A model generated the notes under the pieces. That model was not told the DNA's origin. It made no database searches and worked only from the letters and a program-made list of their open reading frames with translations. A DNA stretch of 52,577 bases, from contig DATHJB010000051.1 in assembly GCA_035316325.1 (NCBI GenBank), positions 1 to 52,577 of the forward strand, read 5' to 3'. Position numbers and translations under genes: made by a program. Source of the stretch: Acidimicrobiales bacterium. GTDB lineage: Bacteria; Actinomycetota; Acidimicrobiia; Acidimicrobiales; VFJN01. Position 1 is the first letter of the stretch; every line of letters begins with the position of its first letter. Of the stretch, positions 43,806-52,577 are shown piece by piece.

Positions 43806-45503
43806 GTGACGCCCCGCCCCGAGCTGCACGACCTGGCCGCCGAGTACTGGGAGGGCGTGCTCACCACCTTCCCCACGTTCGCCACGCTGCTGGGCGACCA
43901 CCGCTTCGACGACCGCATCGAGGACGTCTCCGTCGAGGCCGAGGACCGGCTCCGGGCCACCTGGCAGGAGTTGCTCACCCGGGTCGAGGCGCTCGACGTC
44001 GCAGGGCTCGACGCCGACGGGCGGGTCACCCACGGCCTCCTCCGCACCGAGCTGGAGCTGGGCGTCGAGCAGCTGGGGTTGCGGCGCTTGGAGCTGGCGT
44101 CCGACCAGATGGAGGGCGTCCACGCCGGCCTGCTCACCCGCGCTCCCCAGGTCACGGCCCCGACGCCCGGGAGCGCCACGGCGCTGGTGGCGAGGCACCG
44201 GCAGATCGGCGGGATGCTCGACCAGGCCGTCGAGCGGTTTCGGGCCGGGCTCGCCGCCGGACGCACGCCCGCGAGGATCGTCATCGACCGGTCGATCAAC
44301 CAGCTCGACAACTACCTGGCGTCCGACCTCGGCACGGATCCGTTCGTGGCGCTGGCCGGCCCGCCCGGCGGCTGGGACGGCGAGGCGGCCTGGCGTGAGC
44401 AGCTCACCGAGGTGGCCCGCGACGTCATCCGGCCCGGCTTCCGGCGGTACCGCGACGTGCTGGAGAACGAGCTGCTCCCGGTGGCCCGGCCCGACGACCG
44501 TGCCGGCCTCTCGTGGCTGGGCGACGACGGCGGGAGCCTCTACGACGCCGCGGTCCGCCAGCACACCACCCTCCCCGACCTCGGCCCCGAGGAGATCCAC
44601 CGGATCGGCCTCGCCGAGGTCGAACGCCTGGCCGACGAGTACGCCGAAGTGGGCGGGCGGCTGTTCGGCACCACCGACCAGACCGACGTCTTCGCCCGCC
44701 TGCTGGGCGATCCGGCGCTGCGCTACGACGACGCCGACCAGATCCTGTCCTACGTCCACCACTGCGTCGACAGCGCCTGGTCGCTGATGGGCGACTGGTT
44801 CGGCCGCCTGCCCGAGGCCCCCTGCGACATCCAGCCGGTGCCCGAGTTCCTGGCCGCCGACGCCCCGGCCGCCTACTACTTCCCGCCCGCGGCCGACGGC
44901 TCCCGGCCCGGTGCCTACTGCGTCAACCTGCACGCACCCCAGGAGCGGGGCCGCTACGAGACCGCCTCGTTGGCCTACCACGAGGCCATCCCCGGTCACC
45001 ACCTGCAGCTCACCATCGCCAGCGAGCTGACCCACCTGCCGAGCTTCCAGCGCTTCTCGTTCTCGAACACGGCGTTCGAGGAGGGCTGGGCCCTCTACAC
45101 CGAGCGGCTGGCCGACGAGATGGGCCTCTACGACGACGACCTCGACCGCCTCGGCCTGCTCGCGGGCGACTCGTGGCGGTCGTGCCGGCTGGTGGTCGAC
45201 ACCGGCCTCCACGCCCTGGGCTGGAGCCGCGGGCAGGCGATCGACTTCATGGTCGCCAACGTGCCCGCCGGGATCGATCACATCGAGGTGGAGGTCGACC
45301 GCTACATCGCCATGCCGGGCCAGGCGCTGAGCTACAAGGTCGGCCAGCTGGAGATCCAGCGGTTGCGGGCGTCGGCCGAGGCGGCGTCGGCGTCGAACGG
45401 CGGGTTCGACCTGAAGGGCTTCCACGACGTCGTCCTCGGCTCCGGTTCGCTGAGCCTCCCGGTCCTCCGCGAGGTCGTCGCCACCTGGACCACGCCGGAG
45501 TGA
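43806..45503 (+). CDS. DUF885 family putative metallopeptidase
   Basis: The 565 residues form a DUF885 protein: the zinc-binding motif HEAIPGHHLQ is a variant of HExxH, and EEGWALYTERLADE provides the downstream glutamate. ITHG-like ARPDDRAGL, YYFPPAADGSRPGAYCVNL and MPGQALSYKVGQLEI are also family-like. DUF885 members are related to M32/M3-like peptidases, and their substrates are poorly known. No signal peptide is visible, so it is probably cytoplasmic. GTG 43806 starts the conserved region; the longer frame runs through the DUF2630 gene antisense. A perfect 14-bp hairpin of the CGAAA family follows. Confidence 0.88.
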   Translation: MTPRPELHDLAAEYWEGVLTTFPTFATLLGDHRFDDRIEDVSVEAEDRLRATWQELLTRVEALDVAGLDADGRVTHGLLRTELELGVEQLGLRRLELASDQMEGVHAGLLTRAPQVTAPTPGSATALVARHRQIGGMLDQAVERFRAGLAAGRTPARIVIDRSINQLDNYLASDLGTDPFVALAGPPGGWDGEAAWREQLTEVARDVIRPGFRRYRDVLENELLPVARPDDRAGLSWLGDDGGSLYDAAVRQHTTLPDLGPEEIHRIGLAEVERLADEYAEVGGRLFGTTDQTDVFARLLGDPALRYDDADQILSYVHHCVDSAWSLMGDWFGRLPEAPCDIQPVPEFLAADAPAAYYFPPAADGSRPGAYCVNLHAPQERGRYETASLAYHEAIPGHHLQLTIASELTHLPSFQRFSFSNTAFEEGWALYTERLADEMGLYDDDLDRLGLLAGDSWRSCRLVVDTGLHALGWSRGQAIDFMVANVPAGIDHIEVEVDRYIAMPGQALSYKVGQLEIQRLRASAEAASASNGGFDLKGFHDVVLGSGSLSLPVLREVVATWTTPE

Positions 45504-45509
45504 CCCCGC

Positions 45510-45562
45510 CCGAAACTTCGACACAGCTGGCGCCATGGCGACCAGTTCTGTCGAAGTTTCGG
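45510..45562. terminator. CGAAA-family hairpin, copy 5 (between convergent genes)
   Basis: CCGAAACTTCGACA and TGTCGAAGTTTCGG are perfect 14-bp inverted copies; the centre CTGGCGCCATGGCGACCAG can pair further. It begins seven bases after the DUF885 stop and ends 41 bases before the DUF2461 stop. It is the best-conserved copy of the first arm type. Confidence 0.75.
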
Positions 45563-45603
45563 CTCGGGCTCGGGCGCGGGCTCGGACCGCGCCGGAGTGA
45601 CGA

Positions 45604-46275
45604 CTAGCGGCGGCCGCGGGTCTCGGGTGGGAGGTGGCTCGGGCCGACGTGCTGCTCGAGCCAGGCGTTGAGCGGGCCGAGGTGGCGCCAGCCGTCGGCG
45701 ACCACGTCGCGGGCCTTGTCGGTCTGCAGCCACGGCTCGGGCGGGTACGAGAACGTGCCGATGATGCCCTTCATGCGGAGCAGCTCGATGCGGGGGTGGT
45801 CGGCCGGGTAGCCCCGTGGAGCGGTCTTGAGCGCGTCGCGGGTCTCGATGCTGCCGCCGGCGCCTTCGAGGTCGGCGGCGATGCGCTCCAGGCGGGCGCC
45901 CGTCGTGTCGTCGGCGATGACCTCCCGCAGGCGGCCGAGCTGGTCCTTCGCCGGGTGGTACACACCGCCGCCGAGCAGCAGGCCGTCGGCGGCGATCTGC
46001 ACGTAGAGCAGACCACCAGAGGTGCCGAACCCGATCGACGCCGCGGCCGCCGTCTTGTAGGGCGACTTGTCGGCCGAGAAGCGGGTGTCGCGGTTGGGGC
46101 GGAACACCTTGGCCTCGCCGAACTCGTCGGCCAGGTCGGCCAGGAGGTGCTCCAGCGGCGCCCGGACCTCGGCCTCGTAGCGGGCCTTGTTGGCGAGCCA
46201 CCACACCCGCGTGTTGTCGGCGGCCAGGTCGTCGAAGAAGGTGGCGGCGCCCGGCCCGAACCCGGTGAAGGCCAT
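45604..46275 (-). CDS. DUF2461 family protein (TIGR02453-like)
   Basis: The 223 residues belong to DUF2461/TIGR02453: FTGFGPGAATFFDDLAADNTRVWW, then FRPNRDTRFSADKSPYKTAAAASIG, GLLYVQIAADGLLLGGGVYHP and GYPADHPRIELLRMKG. The family is widespread in actinobacteria and has no established function; the conserved basic residues in RDTRFSADKSPYK suggest a ligand or nucleic-acid pocket. ATG 46275 is chosen; in-frame sequence upstream overlaps the sigma-factor promoter. It is divergent from the ECF sigma operon (99 bases between starts). Confidence 0.87.
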   Translation of the reverse strand: MAFTGFGPGAATFFDDLAADNTRVWWLANKARYEAEVRAPLEHLLADLADEFGEAKVFRPNRDTRFSADKSPYKTAAAASIGFGTSGGLLYVQIAADGLLLGGGVYHPAKDQLGRLREVIADDTTGARLERIAADLEGAGGSIETRDALKTAPRGYPADHPRIELLRMKGIIGTFSYPPEPWLQTDKARDVVADGWRHLGPLNAWLEQHVGPSHLPPETRGRR

Positions 46276-46373
46276 GACGCCGACTCTACGGGGTCGTCGT
46301 CCCGGTAAGCGGCGGAGGCCGGTGCTGCGAGTAGACAGGCGTGGTCGACACGCTGGCGACGAGAGGGCCGGAC

Positions 46374-46886
46374 ATGGGAGCGGACGAGGCATCCCGGTTC
46401 GACGAGCTGTACCGACGCGAGTTCCACCCGCTGGTGGCACTGGCGTACGGCCTGTCGGGCAACCGGGCGGCGGCCGAGGAGCTGGTGCAGGAGGCCTTCG
46501 TGGCCGCCCACCGCGACTGGCGGAAGATCGGGGGCTACGACAACCCGTCGGCCTGGCTGCGCCGGGTGGTCCTCAACCGGTCGGTGTCGGCGTTGCGGCG
46601 CCGGGCGGCCGAGCGCCGGGCGCTGACCCGGCTGGGCGGCCAGCGGGCCCTCCCCGACGAGCTGCCCGAGCCCGACGAGGCGGTGTGGCGGGCCGTCCGG
46701 GCGCTGCCCCACCGCCAGGCCCAGGTCGTGGCCCTCTACTACGTCGACGACCGTTCCACGGCCGACATCGCCGCCGTCCTCGGCTGCGCCGAGGGGACCG
46801 TGCGGGCGCAGCTCCACAAGGCCCGCCAGACCCTCGCCAAGACCCTCGACCTATCCGTCGCCGACGACGAGGAGGCCTCCCGATGA
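46374..46886 (+). CDS. ECF sigma factor (SigE/SigM-type, SigE subfamily)
   Basis: The 170-residue ECF sigma factor has region 2 (FDELYRREFHPLVALAYGLSG, then AAAEELVQEAFVAAHRDWRKI, with NPSAWLRRVVLNRSVS) and region 4 (LPHRQAQVVALYYVDDRSTADIAAVLGCAEGTVRAQLHKARQTL). ATG 46374 is preferred: GAGAGGG lies eight bases upstream, whereas a GTG 33 bases earlier has no good site. The SigE-type family is common in actinobacteria. It is coupled by ATGA with the next gene, which occupies the usual anti-sigma position. The target promoters are not identified. Confidence 0.93.
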   Translation: MGADEASRFDELYRREFHPLVALAYGLSGNRAAAEELVQEAFVAAHRDWRKIGGYDNPSAWLRRVVLNRSVSALRRRAAERRALTRLGGQRALPDELPEPDEAVWRAVRALPHRQAQVVALYYVDDRSTADIAAVLGCAEGTVRAQLHKARQTLAKTLDLSVADDEEASR

Positions 46887-48427
46887 GCGGCACGAGCGAT
46901 CTCGACACCCGCCTGCGGTCCGCCGGCACCTCGCTGCACCGGGCGGTCGATCCGCTCGACCCCGGCGCGGCTCCGTCGGGTGCCGGCCGCCCCGACCGGA
47001 GGCCTCTCCTGGCGGCCGCGGCCGCCGTCCTGCTGGTCGTCTCACTCGCCGCCGTCGCCCTGGCGCTCCGCGACGACAGCGACTCCGACGTCACCACCGA
47101 CCCGGAGGTCGTGCCCCGGCTGGTGCTCGACGAAGCGGTGGTCGGCCTACCGGCGACCGGCGCAATCGACCTGCCCCTCGCCTCCGACGAGGGCGGCCTC
47201 GGCAGTGCCGCCGACCTCGCCCTCTTCGACGCCCCCGCGCCGACCCGGCCGGGCGGCTCGCTGGACGTGCTGCTCCTCACGTTGCCGGCGGCCGAGGACG
47301 GGGCCACGATGGAGGTGTCCGAAGGTGACCCGGTGACCGTGCAGGGGGTGTCCGGTCGGGTCACGGAAGACCCGCTGCTCGGTCTGTCGGTCGGCTGGCA
47401 GGACGAGGATGGCCGGTCGTACGTGCTCGCCACGCGTGACACCGGCGCCCGCGAGGAGCTGCTGGCGACGGCGAACGCCGGGACGGCATCGTCGGACGGG
47501 TTCGCGCCGGGCCCGACCGGGGCAGGCGTCGACCCGCCGAGCCTTCGGGCCGCGGTCGACGACGTCGACATGTGGAGCGGCATCCCGGTGCCGACCTCCA
47601 CTGTCGGTCACACCGTCGGCTACCAGTCCGACAGCGACGACGGCATGCGCACGGTGATGCTCACCACCTTCGCGGGCTCGGACGACGACGCCGAGGTCGT
47701 CCGCTGGATGACCGGGGCGCAGGAGCCCGTCGAGGTGCGCAGCCACGCCGGGTGGACGGGAGCGCAGGAGTTCACCAGCGGCAGCTCCGGCAGCGGATCG
47801 AGCGACGGCGGCACCCAGGAGGAGACCTTCACCAGCACGACCCGCACCCTGGTGTGGGAGGAGGCGCCGGGGGTCTACGTGGTGCTGCGGGGCACGGGCG
47901 ACGGTGACGGCTTCGGAGTCGACGAGCTGCGGGCCGCGGCCGACAGCCTGCGGCCCGCCAGCGAGGCCGAGTGGGGTGCCCTGGGCGACCGGGCCGACTC
48001 GGCGGCCGAGCCCGACGCCTCGGCCGTCATCGAGGGCGAGTACGACGGCGGCACCTGGGCGGTGTACGTCGACGCCGAGGGGTCGCTGTGCGCGGGCATC
48101 AATGCCGACTCGTCGGGCACGTCCTCGTGCGGCTCGCCGGGGTCGCCGCCCGGTGGTGCCGAGATCCTCACCGACGACGACGGCACGCCGCTCGTCGTCT
48201 ACGGCGCCCTCCCCGACGGCGCCACGGACGTCCAGGTCCCGAGCGGAGCGTCCGGAGTGTCCACCAGCCAGTCGAACGACGGCACCACCACCGTCTACGC
48301 GATCACGCTCGACGGAGGTCCCGTGCCCACCGAGGCGGTCTTCGTCGACGCTGCGGGCCAGGAGGTCGGCCGGGTGGCGGCCGGGTCGGGGCCCACCCAG
48401 GACACCATCCCCGGCACCGTCCCGTGA
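46883..48427 (+). CDS. Membrane-anchored partner of the ECF sigma factor (putative anti-sigma/sensor)
   Basis: The 514-residue protein has a short cytoplasmic N-terminus (about 40 residues with basic RPDRRP), one membrane segment (LLAAAAAVLLVVSLAAVALAL) and a large extracytoplasmic part with Ser/Gly and Asp-rich low-complexity (for example SGSSGSGSSDGG). Its start overlaps the sigma gene stop. The 40 N-terminal residues lack the HxxxCxxC zinc motif of ZAS anti-sigma factors, so it would be an atypical anti-sigma factor or only a co-regulated protein. Two nearby cysteines in the mature part (SLCAGIN and SSCGSP) may form a disulfide. I do not recognise a domain in the ectodomain. Confidence 0.72.
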   Translation: MSGTSDLDTRLRSAGTSLHRAVDPLDPGAAPSGAGRPDRRPLLAAAAAVLLVVSLAAVALALRDDSDSDVTTDPEVVPRLVLDEAVVGLPATGAIDLPLASDEGGLGSAADLALFDAPAPTRPGGSLDVLLLTLPAAEDGATMEVSEGDPVTVQGVSGRVTEDPLLGLSVGWQDEDGRSYVLATRDTGAREELLATANAGTASSDGFAPGPTGAGVDPPSLRAAVDDVDMWSGIPVPTSTVGHTVGYQSDSDDGMRTVMLTTFAGSDDDAEVVRWMTGAQEPVEVRSHAGWTGAQEFTSGSSGSGSSDGGTQEETFTSTTRTLVWEEAPGVYVVLRGTGDGDGFGVDELRAAADSLRPASEAEWGALGDRADSAAEPDASAVIEGEYDGGTWAVYVDAEGSLCAGINADSSGTSSCGSPGSPPGGAEILTDDDGTPLVVYGALPDGATDVQVPSGASGVSTSQSNDGTTTVYAITLDGGPVPTEAVFVDAAGQEVGRVAAGSGPTQDTIPGTVP

Positions 48428-48479
48428 CCTGACGCACACCTGCCGAGCACAGCGGCGCGATCGTCTCTACGGTGGCGGG

Positions 48480-49148
<669 letters not shown>

Positions 49149-49152
49149 CCGG

Positions 49153-50196
49153 GTGGCGCCCGTGACCCGGTGGAACCGGGCCCGCCAGGCCTGGGCCGAC
49201 TTCCGCCCACTCGACCGCATCGGGTCGATCAAGCTCAAGCTGGGCCTCACCATCGCGCTGGGCGTGTTCGTGAGCAGCGCGGTGTCGGTGGTCGGCCTGC
49301 GCTGGCACTGGCCGGTGTGGGTGCGCCTGTCGATCTCGATGGTGATCGCCCTCGCCCTGGTCCAGGTGCTGACCCGGGGCATGACGTCGCCGCTGCGGGA
49401 GATGGCGGCCGCCGCCCGCAACATGGCCGAGGGCAACTGGCGCGGCCGGGTCACCGACACGTCGGCCGACGAGGTGGGCGAGCTGGCCCGGGCCTTCAAC
49501 GCCATGGCCGCCGAGCTGGCCGTGGTCGACCGCATGCGCAAGGACCTGATCGCCAACGTCTCCCACGAGCTGCGCACCCCGATCTCGGCGCTGCAGGCCC
49601 GGCTGGAGAACATGGTCGACGGCGTCGAGGCCCCGGACGAGGACCTGCTGCGGTCGATGCTCGACCAGACCGAGCGGCTGGGTCGCCTGGTGGCGCAGCT
49701 GCTGGACCTGTCGCGCCTGGAGTCCGGGGCGGTGCCGTTGCGGCGGGAGCTGCTGGAGGTGGCGCCGCTGCTCGACGCCGTGGCCGCCGAGGCCCGCCTG
49801 CAGGCGCCGGGCCGGGCGATCGAGACCACCGTCCATCCGGCGGACCTGTGGGTGCTGGCCGACCCCGACCGGGTCCACCAGGTGCTGGCCAACCTCACCG
49901 ACAACGCCCTGCGCCACGGCCCCGCCGACCGTCCGGTGCGCCTGGCGGCCGCGTCCGCCGACCGCCACGTGGTGCTGACCGTGAGCGACGAGGGGCCGGG
50001 CATCCCCGACGCCGAGGCCGAGCGGGTGTTCGAGCGGTTCTACCGGGCCGACTCGGTGCGCCCCGGGTCGTCGGGCGGCGCGGGGCTGGGGCTGTCGATC
50101 GCCCGCTGGATCGTCGACCTGCACGGCGGCGACATCCGCGCCCGCGCCAACGCCCCGTCGGGCTGCAGCGTGGTCTGCCGCCTCCCCCGCCACTGA
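49153..50196 (+). CDS. Sensor histidine kinase with HAMP domain
   Basis: The 347-residue kinase has two membrane segments near the N-terminus (LKLGLTIALGVFVSSAVSVVG and VRLSISMVIALALVQVL) with only about a dozen residues between them, so it has almost no extracytoplasmic sensor. A HAMP domain follows (SPLREMAAAARNMAEGNWRGRV), then HisKA with His138 in ANVSHELRTPISA, and an HATPase with N box NLTDNALRHG and G boxes DEGPG and GAGLGLSIARWIVDLHGG. It is paired with the response regulator just upstream. GTG 49153 is used; a second GTG at 49162 is possible. A hairpin follows within 12 bases of the stop. Confidence 0.93.
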   Translation: MAPVTRWNRARQAWADFRPLDRIGSIKLKLGLTIALGVFVSSAVSVVGLRWHWPVWVRLSISMVIALALVQVLTRGMTSPLREMAAAARNMAEGNWRGRVTDTSADEVGELARAFNAMAAELAVVDRMRKDLIANVSHELRTPISALQARLENMVDGVEAPDEDLLRSMLDQTERLGRLVAQLLDLSRLESGAVPLRRELLEVAPLLDAVAAEARLQAPGRAIETTVHPADLWVLADPDRVHQVLANLTDNALRHGPADRPVRLAAASADRHVVLTVSDEGPGIPDAEAERVFERFYRADSVRPGSSGGAGLGLSIARWIVDLHGGDIRARANAPSGCSVVCRLPRH

Positions 50197-50207
50197 GCCC
50201 ACCCCGG

Positions 50208-50259
50208 CGAAATGTGCACCGTGGCGCACGGATTCCGTGCGTTTCCGTGCAAGTTTCGG
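50208..50259. terminator. CGAAA-family hairpin, copy 6 (between convergent genes)
   Basis: CGAAATGTGCAC and GTGCAAGTTTCG pair with two mismatches; the interior has a separate GCACGGA/TCCGTGC stem. It lies between the kinase stop (50196) and the M48 gene stop (50276). It has CGAAA/TTTCG ends like the others but a different centre, so membership is less certain. Confidence 0.55.
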
Positions 50260-50275
50260 CTCGACTGACCCCGCT

Positions 50276-51292
50276 TCAGCTCGAGCGGCCGGTGAAGATG
50301 CCGGTGGCCCAGTCGCGCACGCTGGCGAGCCCGCCGCCGACGTCGCGCAGCAGCGACGCCAGGGCGTCCTGCGAGCGGGCGAACGCCGACGAGTAGTGGT
50401 CGGTGGCGTCCTTCACGTCCTGGGTGATGGTCGGCTGGCCGTCGTCGCCGCGGCGCGGGTAGTCGCCGCCGAGGATGCGGGTGTAGTCCCCGTCGTCGAC
50501 CCAGCGCTGCAGCTCGGCGGCCCGCACCACCATGAACGGGTGGCTGCGGGCCTCCAGGAGGAGCAGCTTGAGGACGCTGTCACGCACGTCGGGTGACGCC
50601 AGGTACTCGTCGCCCTGGGCCCGGAAGGCGGTGATGTCGAGGTCGTCGAGGTGCCCGCCGCCGGCCCGCTTCATGTGCCAGCGCAGCGCCGCCGCGGGGT
50701 CCTGCGTCGCCAGCAGGCCGGCCCGGTCGCCCGACAGCTCGGCCTTCCGCTGCCACTCGAACAGCGCCGCGACGATCGCCCGCAGCCCCAGCGCCCCGAA
50801 CGGGATCCACGACCAGGCGCCCGACATGTTGAGCAGCCGCAGCAGCATCGTCGTGTAGAGGGCGTGGCCCGACACGGCATGGCCCAGCTCGTGGCCGAGC
50901 ACGAAGCGCAGCTCGTCGTCGTCGAGCAGGTCGACCATGCCGCTGGTGATCACGATGAACGGCTTGTCGAGGCCGATCGTCATGCCCTGCGGGTTGGGGT
51001 CGGCGTAGACGTAGAGGTCGGGGAGGTCGCGCACGTCGAGCGCCGCCGCAGCTTCCAGGTAGCGCTGGTAGACGCCGGCGAACTGCCGGTGGTCGACCCG
51101 CACGGCCGAGCCGACGTAGACGAGCCGCAGCGCCCGCTCGTTCCAGAGGGCGAACAGCTTCTTGACCACGAAGTCGAAGCCCCGGAGCTGGCGGAGGGCG
51201 TTGAGCGCGCCCCGGTCGGCCGGGTGCTCCCAGGCTCGGGAGCTGATCTCCGTGAGGGCGACGCGGGTGCGCGCCAGCTGGTCATCCGTCAC
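50276..51292 (-). CDS. M48 family metalloprotease
   Basis: The 338 residues carry the zinc motif HELGH (134-138) in LRFVLGHELGHAVSGHALYTTM and the downstream ligand Glu185 in QRKAELSGDRAG, the pattern of HtpX/Ste24-like M48 peptidases. Hydrophobic segments flank the motif, one before (PFIVITSGMVDLL is a strand) and one after (WSWIPFGALGLRAIVAALF), so it is probably membrane associated. GTG 51292 is chosen; upstream in-frame sequence belongs to the divergent region and antisense of the DUF4349 gene. Such proteases take part in membrane-protein quality control or stress response. It is divergent from the DUF4349 lipoprotein gene, 82 bases apart. Confidence 0.9.
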   Translation of the reverse strand: MTDDQLARTRVALTEISSRAWEHPADRGALNALRQLRGFDFVVKKLFALWNERALRLVYVGSAVRVDHRQFAGVYQRYLEAAAALDVRDLPDLYVYADPNPQGMTIGLDKPFIVITSGMVDLLDDDELRFVLGHELGHAVSGHALYTTMLLRLLNMSGAWSWIPFGALGLRAIVAALFEWQRKAELSGDRAGLLATQDPAAALRWHMKRAGGGHLDDLDITAFRAQGDEYLASPDVRDSVLKLLLLEARSHPFMVVRAAELQRWVDDGDYTRILGGDYPRRGDDGQPTITQDVKDATDHYSSAFARSQDALASLLRDVGGGLASVRDWATGIFTGRSS

Positions 51293-51374
51293 GGTCCCCA
51301 ACGTAGGCGCCCTCGCCGGCGTGGGGACCGCGGCTCGTGGGAACTCCGGGGCGGGTGACGAGCGTCTCACGGGC

Positions 51375-52304
51375 ATGATACGACGACGAGGTGGGCGGGC
51401 CCGCTGGTCGCTGCTCGCGACGATGGTGGTGCCGGTGGCGCTGGTGGTGGGGTGCAGCTCCAACTCCGACGAGAGCTCGAGCGAGGCGTCGTCGGGCGGC
51501 GCGGACGGCGGCGCACTGGAGCTCGGCGACGACCAGGCGGCGCGGGCCGAGGAGGCCGGCGGTGCGGGCGAGGGCACCGGAGACGGGGCCGAGCTGGCCG
51601 TCGACACGGTGGCGCTGGCGCAGGACCGGGAGGTGATCCGCACCGGCGTGCTGAACCTGAGCGTCGACGACGTCGCCGACGCCGCCACCGAGGTCCGTCG
51701 CATCGCCGGCGCTGCCGAGGGGTTCGTCGCCGACGAGCAGCAGCACGCCGCCGACGCCGAGGTGTCGATCACCGTGCGGGTGCCGACCGACGACTTCGAC
51801 GGCGTGCGGGCCCAGATCGCCGACCTGGGCGACGTCGTGGAGCAGACGGTCGAGGCCCAGGACGTGACCGCCGAGATGGTCGACGTCGAGACCCGCATCG
51901 AGTCGCTGCAGAAGTCCGTGGACCGACTGCAGGGGATGCTCGGCGCGGCCGGCGACGTGATCCAGCTGTCGACGGTCGAGGGCGAGCTGGCACGGCGGGA
52001 GCAGGAGCTCGAGGCGATGCTGGGTCAGCAGCGGCTGCTGCAGGACCAGGTCAGCCTGGCGACGCTGACCGTCCAGCTGTCCGAGGACGAGGCCCCCACG
52101 CCCGACGACGACGCCGCCGGCTTCCGCGACGGGATGCGGCAGGGCTGGGTCACGTTCGTCGACGGCGGCCGGGCGGCGCTGGCCGTCCTCGGCTTCCTGC
52201 TGCCGTTCGCGCTGCCGGCCCTGCTGGTCGGCATCCCGCTGCGCTGGTGGGTCGTCCGCCGCCGCCCCACACCCGCCCCTCCCCCAGCGCCCGCCGACGC
52301 TTGA
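51375..52304 (+). CDS. DUF4349 domain lipoprotein with C-terminal membrane anchor
   Basis: The 309 residues begin with a lipoprotein signal (MIRRRGGRARW, LLATMVVPVALVV, lipobox VGC with Cys27), then a Ser/Gly/Glu-rich linker. The DUF4349 domain follows (TGVLNLSVDDVADAATEVRRIAGAAEGFVADEQ, VRVPTDDFDGVRAQIADLG, TAEMVDVETRIESLQKSVDRLQ), with a predicted coiled coil in the second half and a C-terminal membrane segment (ALAVLGFLLPFALPALLVGIPL) plus a basic Pro-rich tail. The family is common in actinobacteria and its function is not known; the coiled coil resembles those of envelope-spanning adaptor proteins. It is divergent from the M48 gene. Confidence 0.87.
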   Translation: MIRRRGGRARWSLLATMVVPVALVVGCSSNSDESSSEASSGGADGGALELGDDQAARAEEAGGAGEGTGDGAELAVDTVALAQDREVIRTGVLNLSVDDVADAATEVRRIAGAAEGFVADEQQHAADAEVSITVRVPTDDFDGVRAQIADLGDVVEQTVEAQDVTAEMVDVETRIESLQKSVDRLQGMLGAAGDVIQLSTVEGELARREQELEAMLGQQRLLQDQVSLATLTVQLSEDEAPTPDDDAAGFRDGMRQGWVTFVDGGRAALAVLGFLLPFALPALLVGIPLRWWVVRRRPTPAPPPAPADA

Positions 52305-52331
52305 CGTGGCGGGGCTCGGGCAGGGCTTCCG

Positions 52332-52443
52332 GACCGTCCCGTCCCGAGTCATCTGTGGTCACAAACCAACAGTCGAGTCATTCGTCGTCGGAGACCGACC
52401 ACAAGCGACTCGAGAGCAACCGAACGACCACAGACAACTCGCC
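52332..52443. repeat. Dispersed palindromic repeat, copy 2 (four-unit element, opposite orientation)
   Basis: The reverse complement of these bases is about 85% identical to 5457-5568 over about 112 bases, including the flank GGGACGGTC. The four units near CGAGTCRTYTGTGGTCG are all recognisable. It lies between the ends of the DUF4349 gene and the edge gene, where it may also act as a terminator. Confidence 0.75.
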
Positions 52444-52471
52444 AGCCTGCCGGGGAACCAGCCGGCTACGG

Positions 52472-52577
52472 CTAGGGCAACGTCGGGACCAGCCCGAACT
52501 CCTCGCGCATCGCCGTCTCGGCCGCCCGCACCGCCCGGCGGTGGGCCTTGAAGAGGACGTCGCGGTCGGTGACGTCG
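52472..52577 (-). CDS. C-terminal end of an unidentified protein (runs off the right edge)
   Basis: The minus strand is open from the right edge to a TAG at 52472-52474, encoding about 34 residues that end in REEFGLVPTLP. The piece is amphipathic and charged (FKAHRRAVRAAETAMREE) and looks like a C-terminal helix. Codon use and GC match the neighbours, so it is probably a real gene end. I do not recognise the family from so little sequence. Confidence 0.55.
   Translation of the reverse strand, partial: DVTDRDVLFKAHRRAVRAAETAMREEFGLVPTLP

Noticed and set aside
45561-45595. Tandem GCTCGG-like repeats after the hairpin at 45510
   Set aside because: Only a few imperfect units in a GC-rich stretch; more likely low complexity than a functional repeat.

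Overview
The window looks like chromosome of a very high-GC actinobacterium. GTG starts are common, genes are densely packed with many 4-base GTGA/ATGA overlaps, and there is a predicted mycothiol-dependent enzyme, an F420-type oxidoreductase and a mycobacterium-like glycine-cleavage/GarA/MerR gene block. Class Acidimicrobiia is my best guess, but that is inference. I see no rRNA, tRNA, CRISPR array, phage module or transposase gene.

Layout. 1-5.4 kb: 5' part of gcvP, then a four-gene operon encoding two ABC-2 exporters. 5.4-6.2 kb: a dispersed palindromic repeat and a small cupin gene of lower GC. 6.2-13.1 kb: an MFS efflux/TetR/mycothiol-enzyme operon, an LtrA-family membrane protein, and an AraC regulator divergent from an NmrA/DUF1772 pair. 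13.2-15.6 kb: a ThrE-like exporter convergent with an AlkZ-like glycosylase. 15.7-19.3 kb: a catabolic-looking operon (carboxylesterase, class II aldolase-like, SnoaL-like, acetoacetate-decarboxylase-like) interrupted by a small MITE. 19.4-21.6 kb: a SurE-like lipoprotein, HxlR regulator and LLM oxidoreductase. 21.7-30.9 kb: a long minus-strand block of pgsA, GDP-mannose-type nucleotidyltransferase fusion, gcvH, FHA (GarA-like), MerR, DUF151 nuclease-like, MerR, gcvT and a cyclopropane-fatty-acid-type methyltransferase. It parallels the Mycobacterium Rv1822-Rv1832 region, with gcvP displaced to the left edge.

30.9-34.2 kb: HIT, SRAP, a lipoprotein and a Tat-exported PhoX-like phosphatase. 34.4-38.7 kb: a potassium-themed operon with a KimA-like APC transporter fused to an OB-fold domain, followed by KdpD-like kinase and KdpE-like regulator genes but no KdpFABC. 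38.7-43.7 kb: AhpD-like protein, acyl-CoA synthetase-like protein, GGCT-like protein, OafA/SGNH acyltransferase and DUF2630. 43.8-52.6 kb: DUF885 peptidase, DUF2461, an ECF sigma factor with a membrane-anchored partner, a second two-component system, an M48 protease, a DUF4349 lipoprotein and a gene fragment at the right edge.

The most unusual signals are non-coding. (i) A 165-bp MITE with TA target duplication sits exactly on the stop codon of the aldolase-like gene. Removing it in silico restores a 14-codon C-terminus and a GTGA overlap with the next gene. (ii) Six hairpins of about 50-60 bp share CGAAA/TTTCG ends and, in five of them, a similar centre; five separate convergent genes. (iii) A roughly 112-bp repeat built from four copies of one 17-base unit (two forward, two reverse) occurs at both ends of the window in opposite orientation. 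The transporter/OB-fold fusion is the most interesting protein finding.
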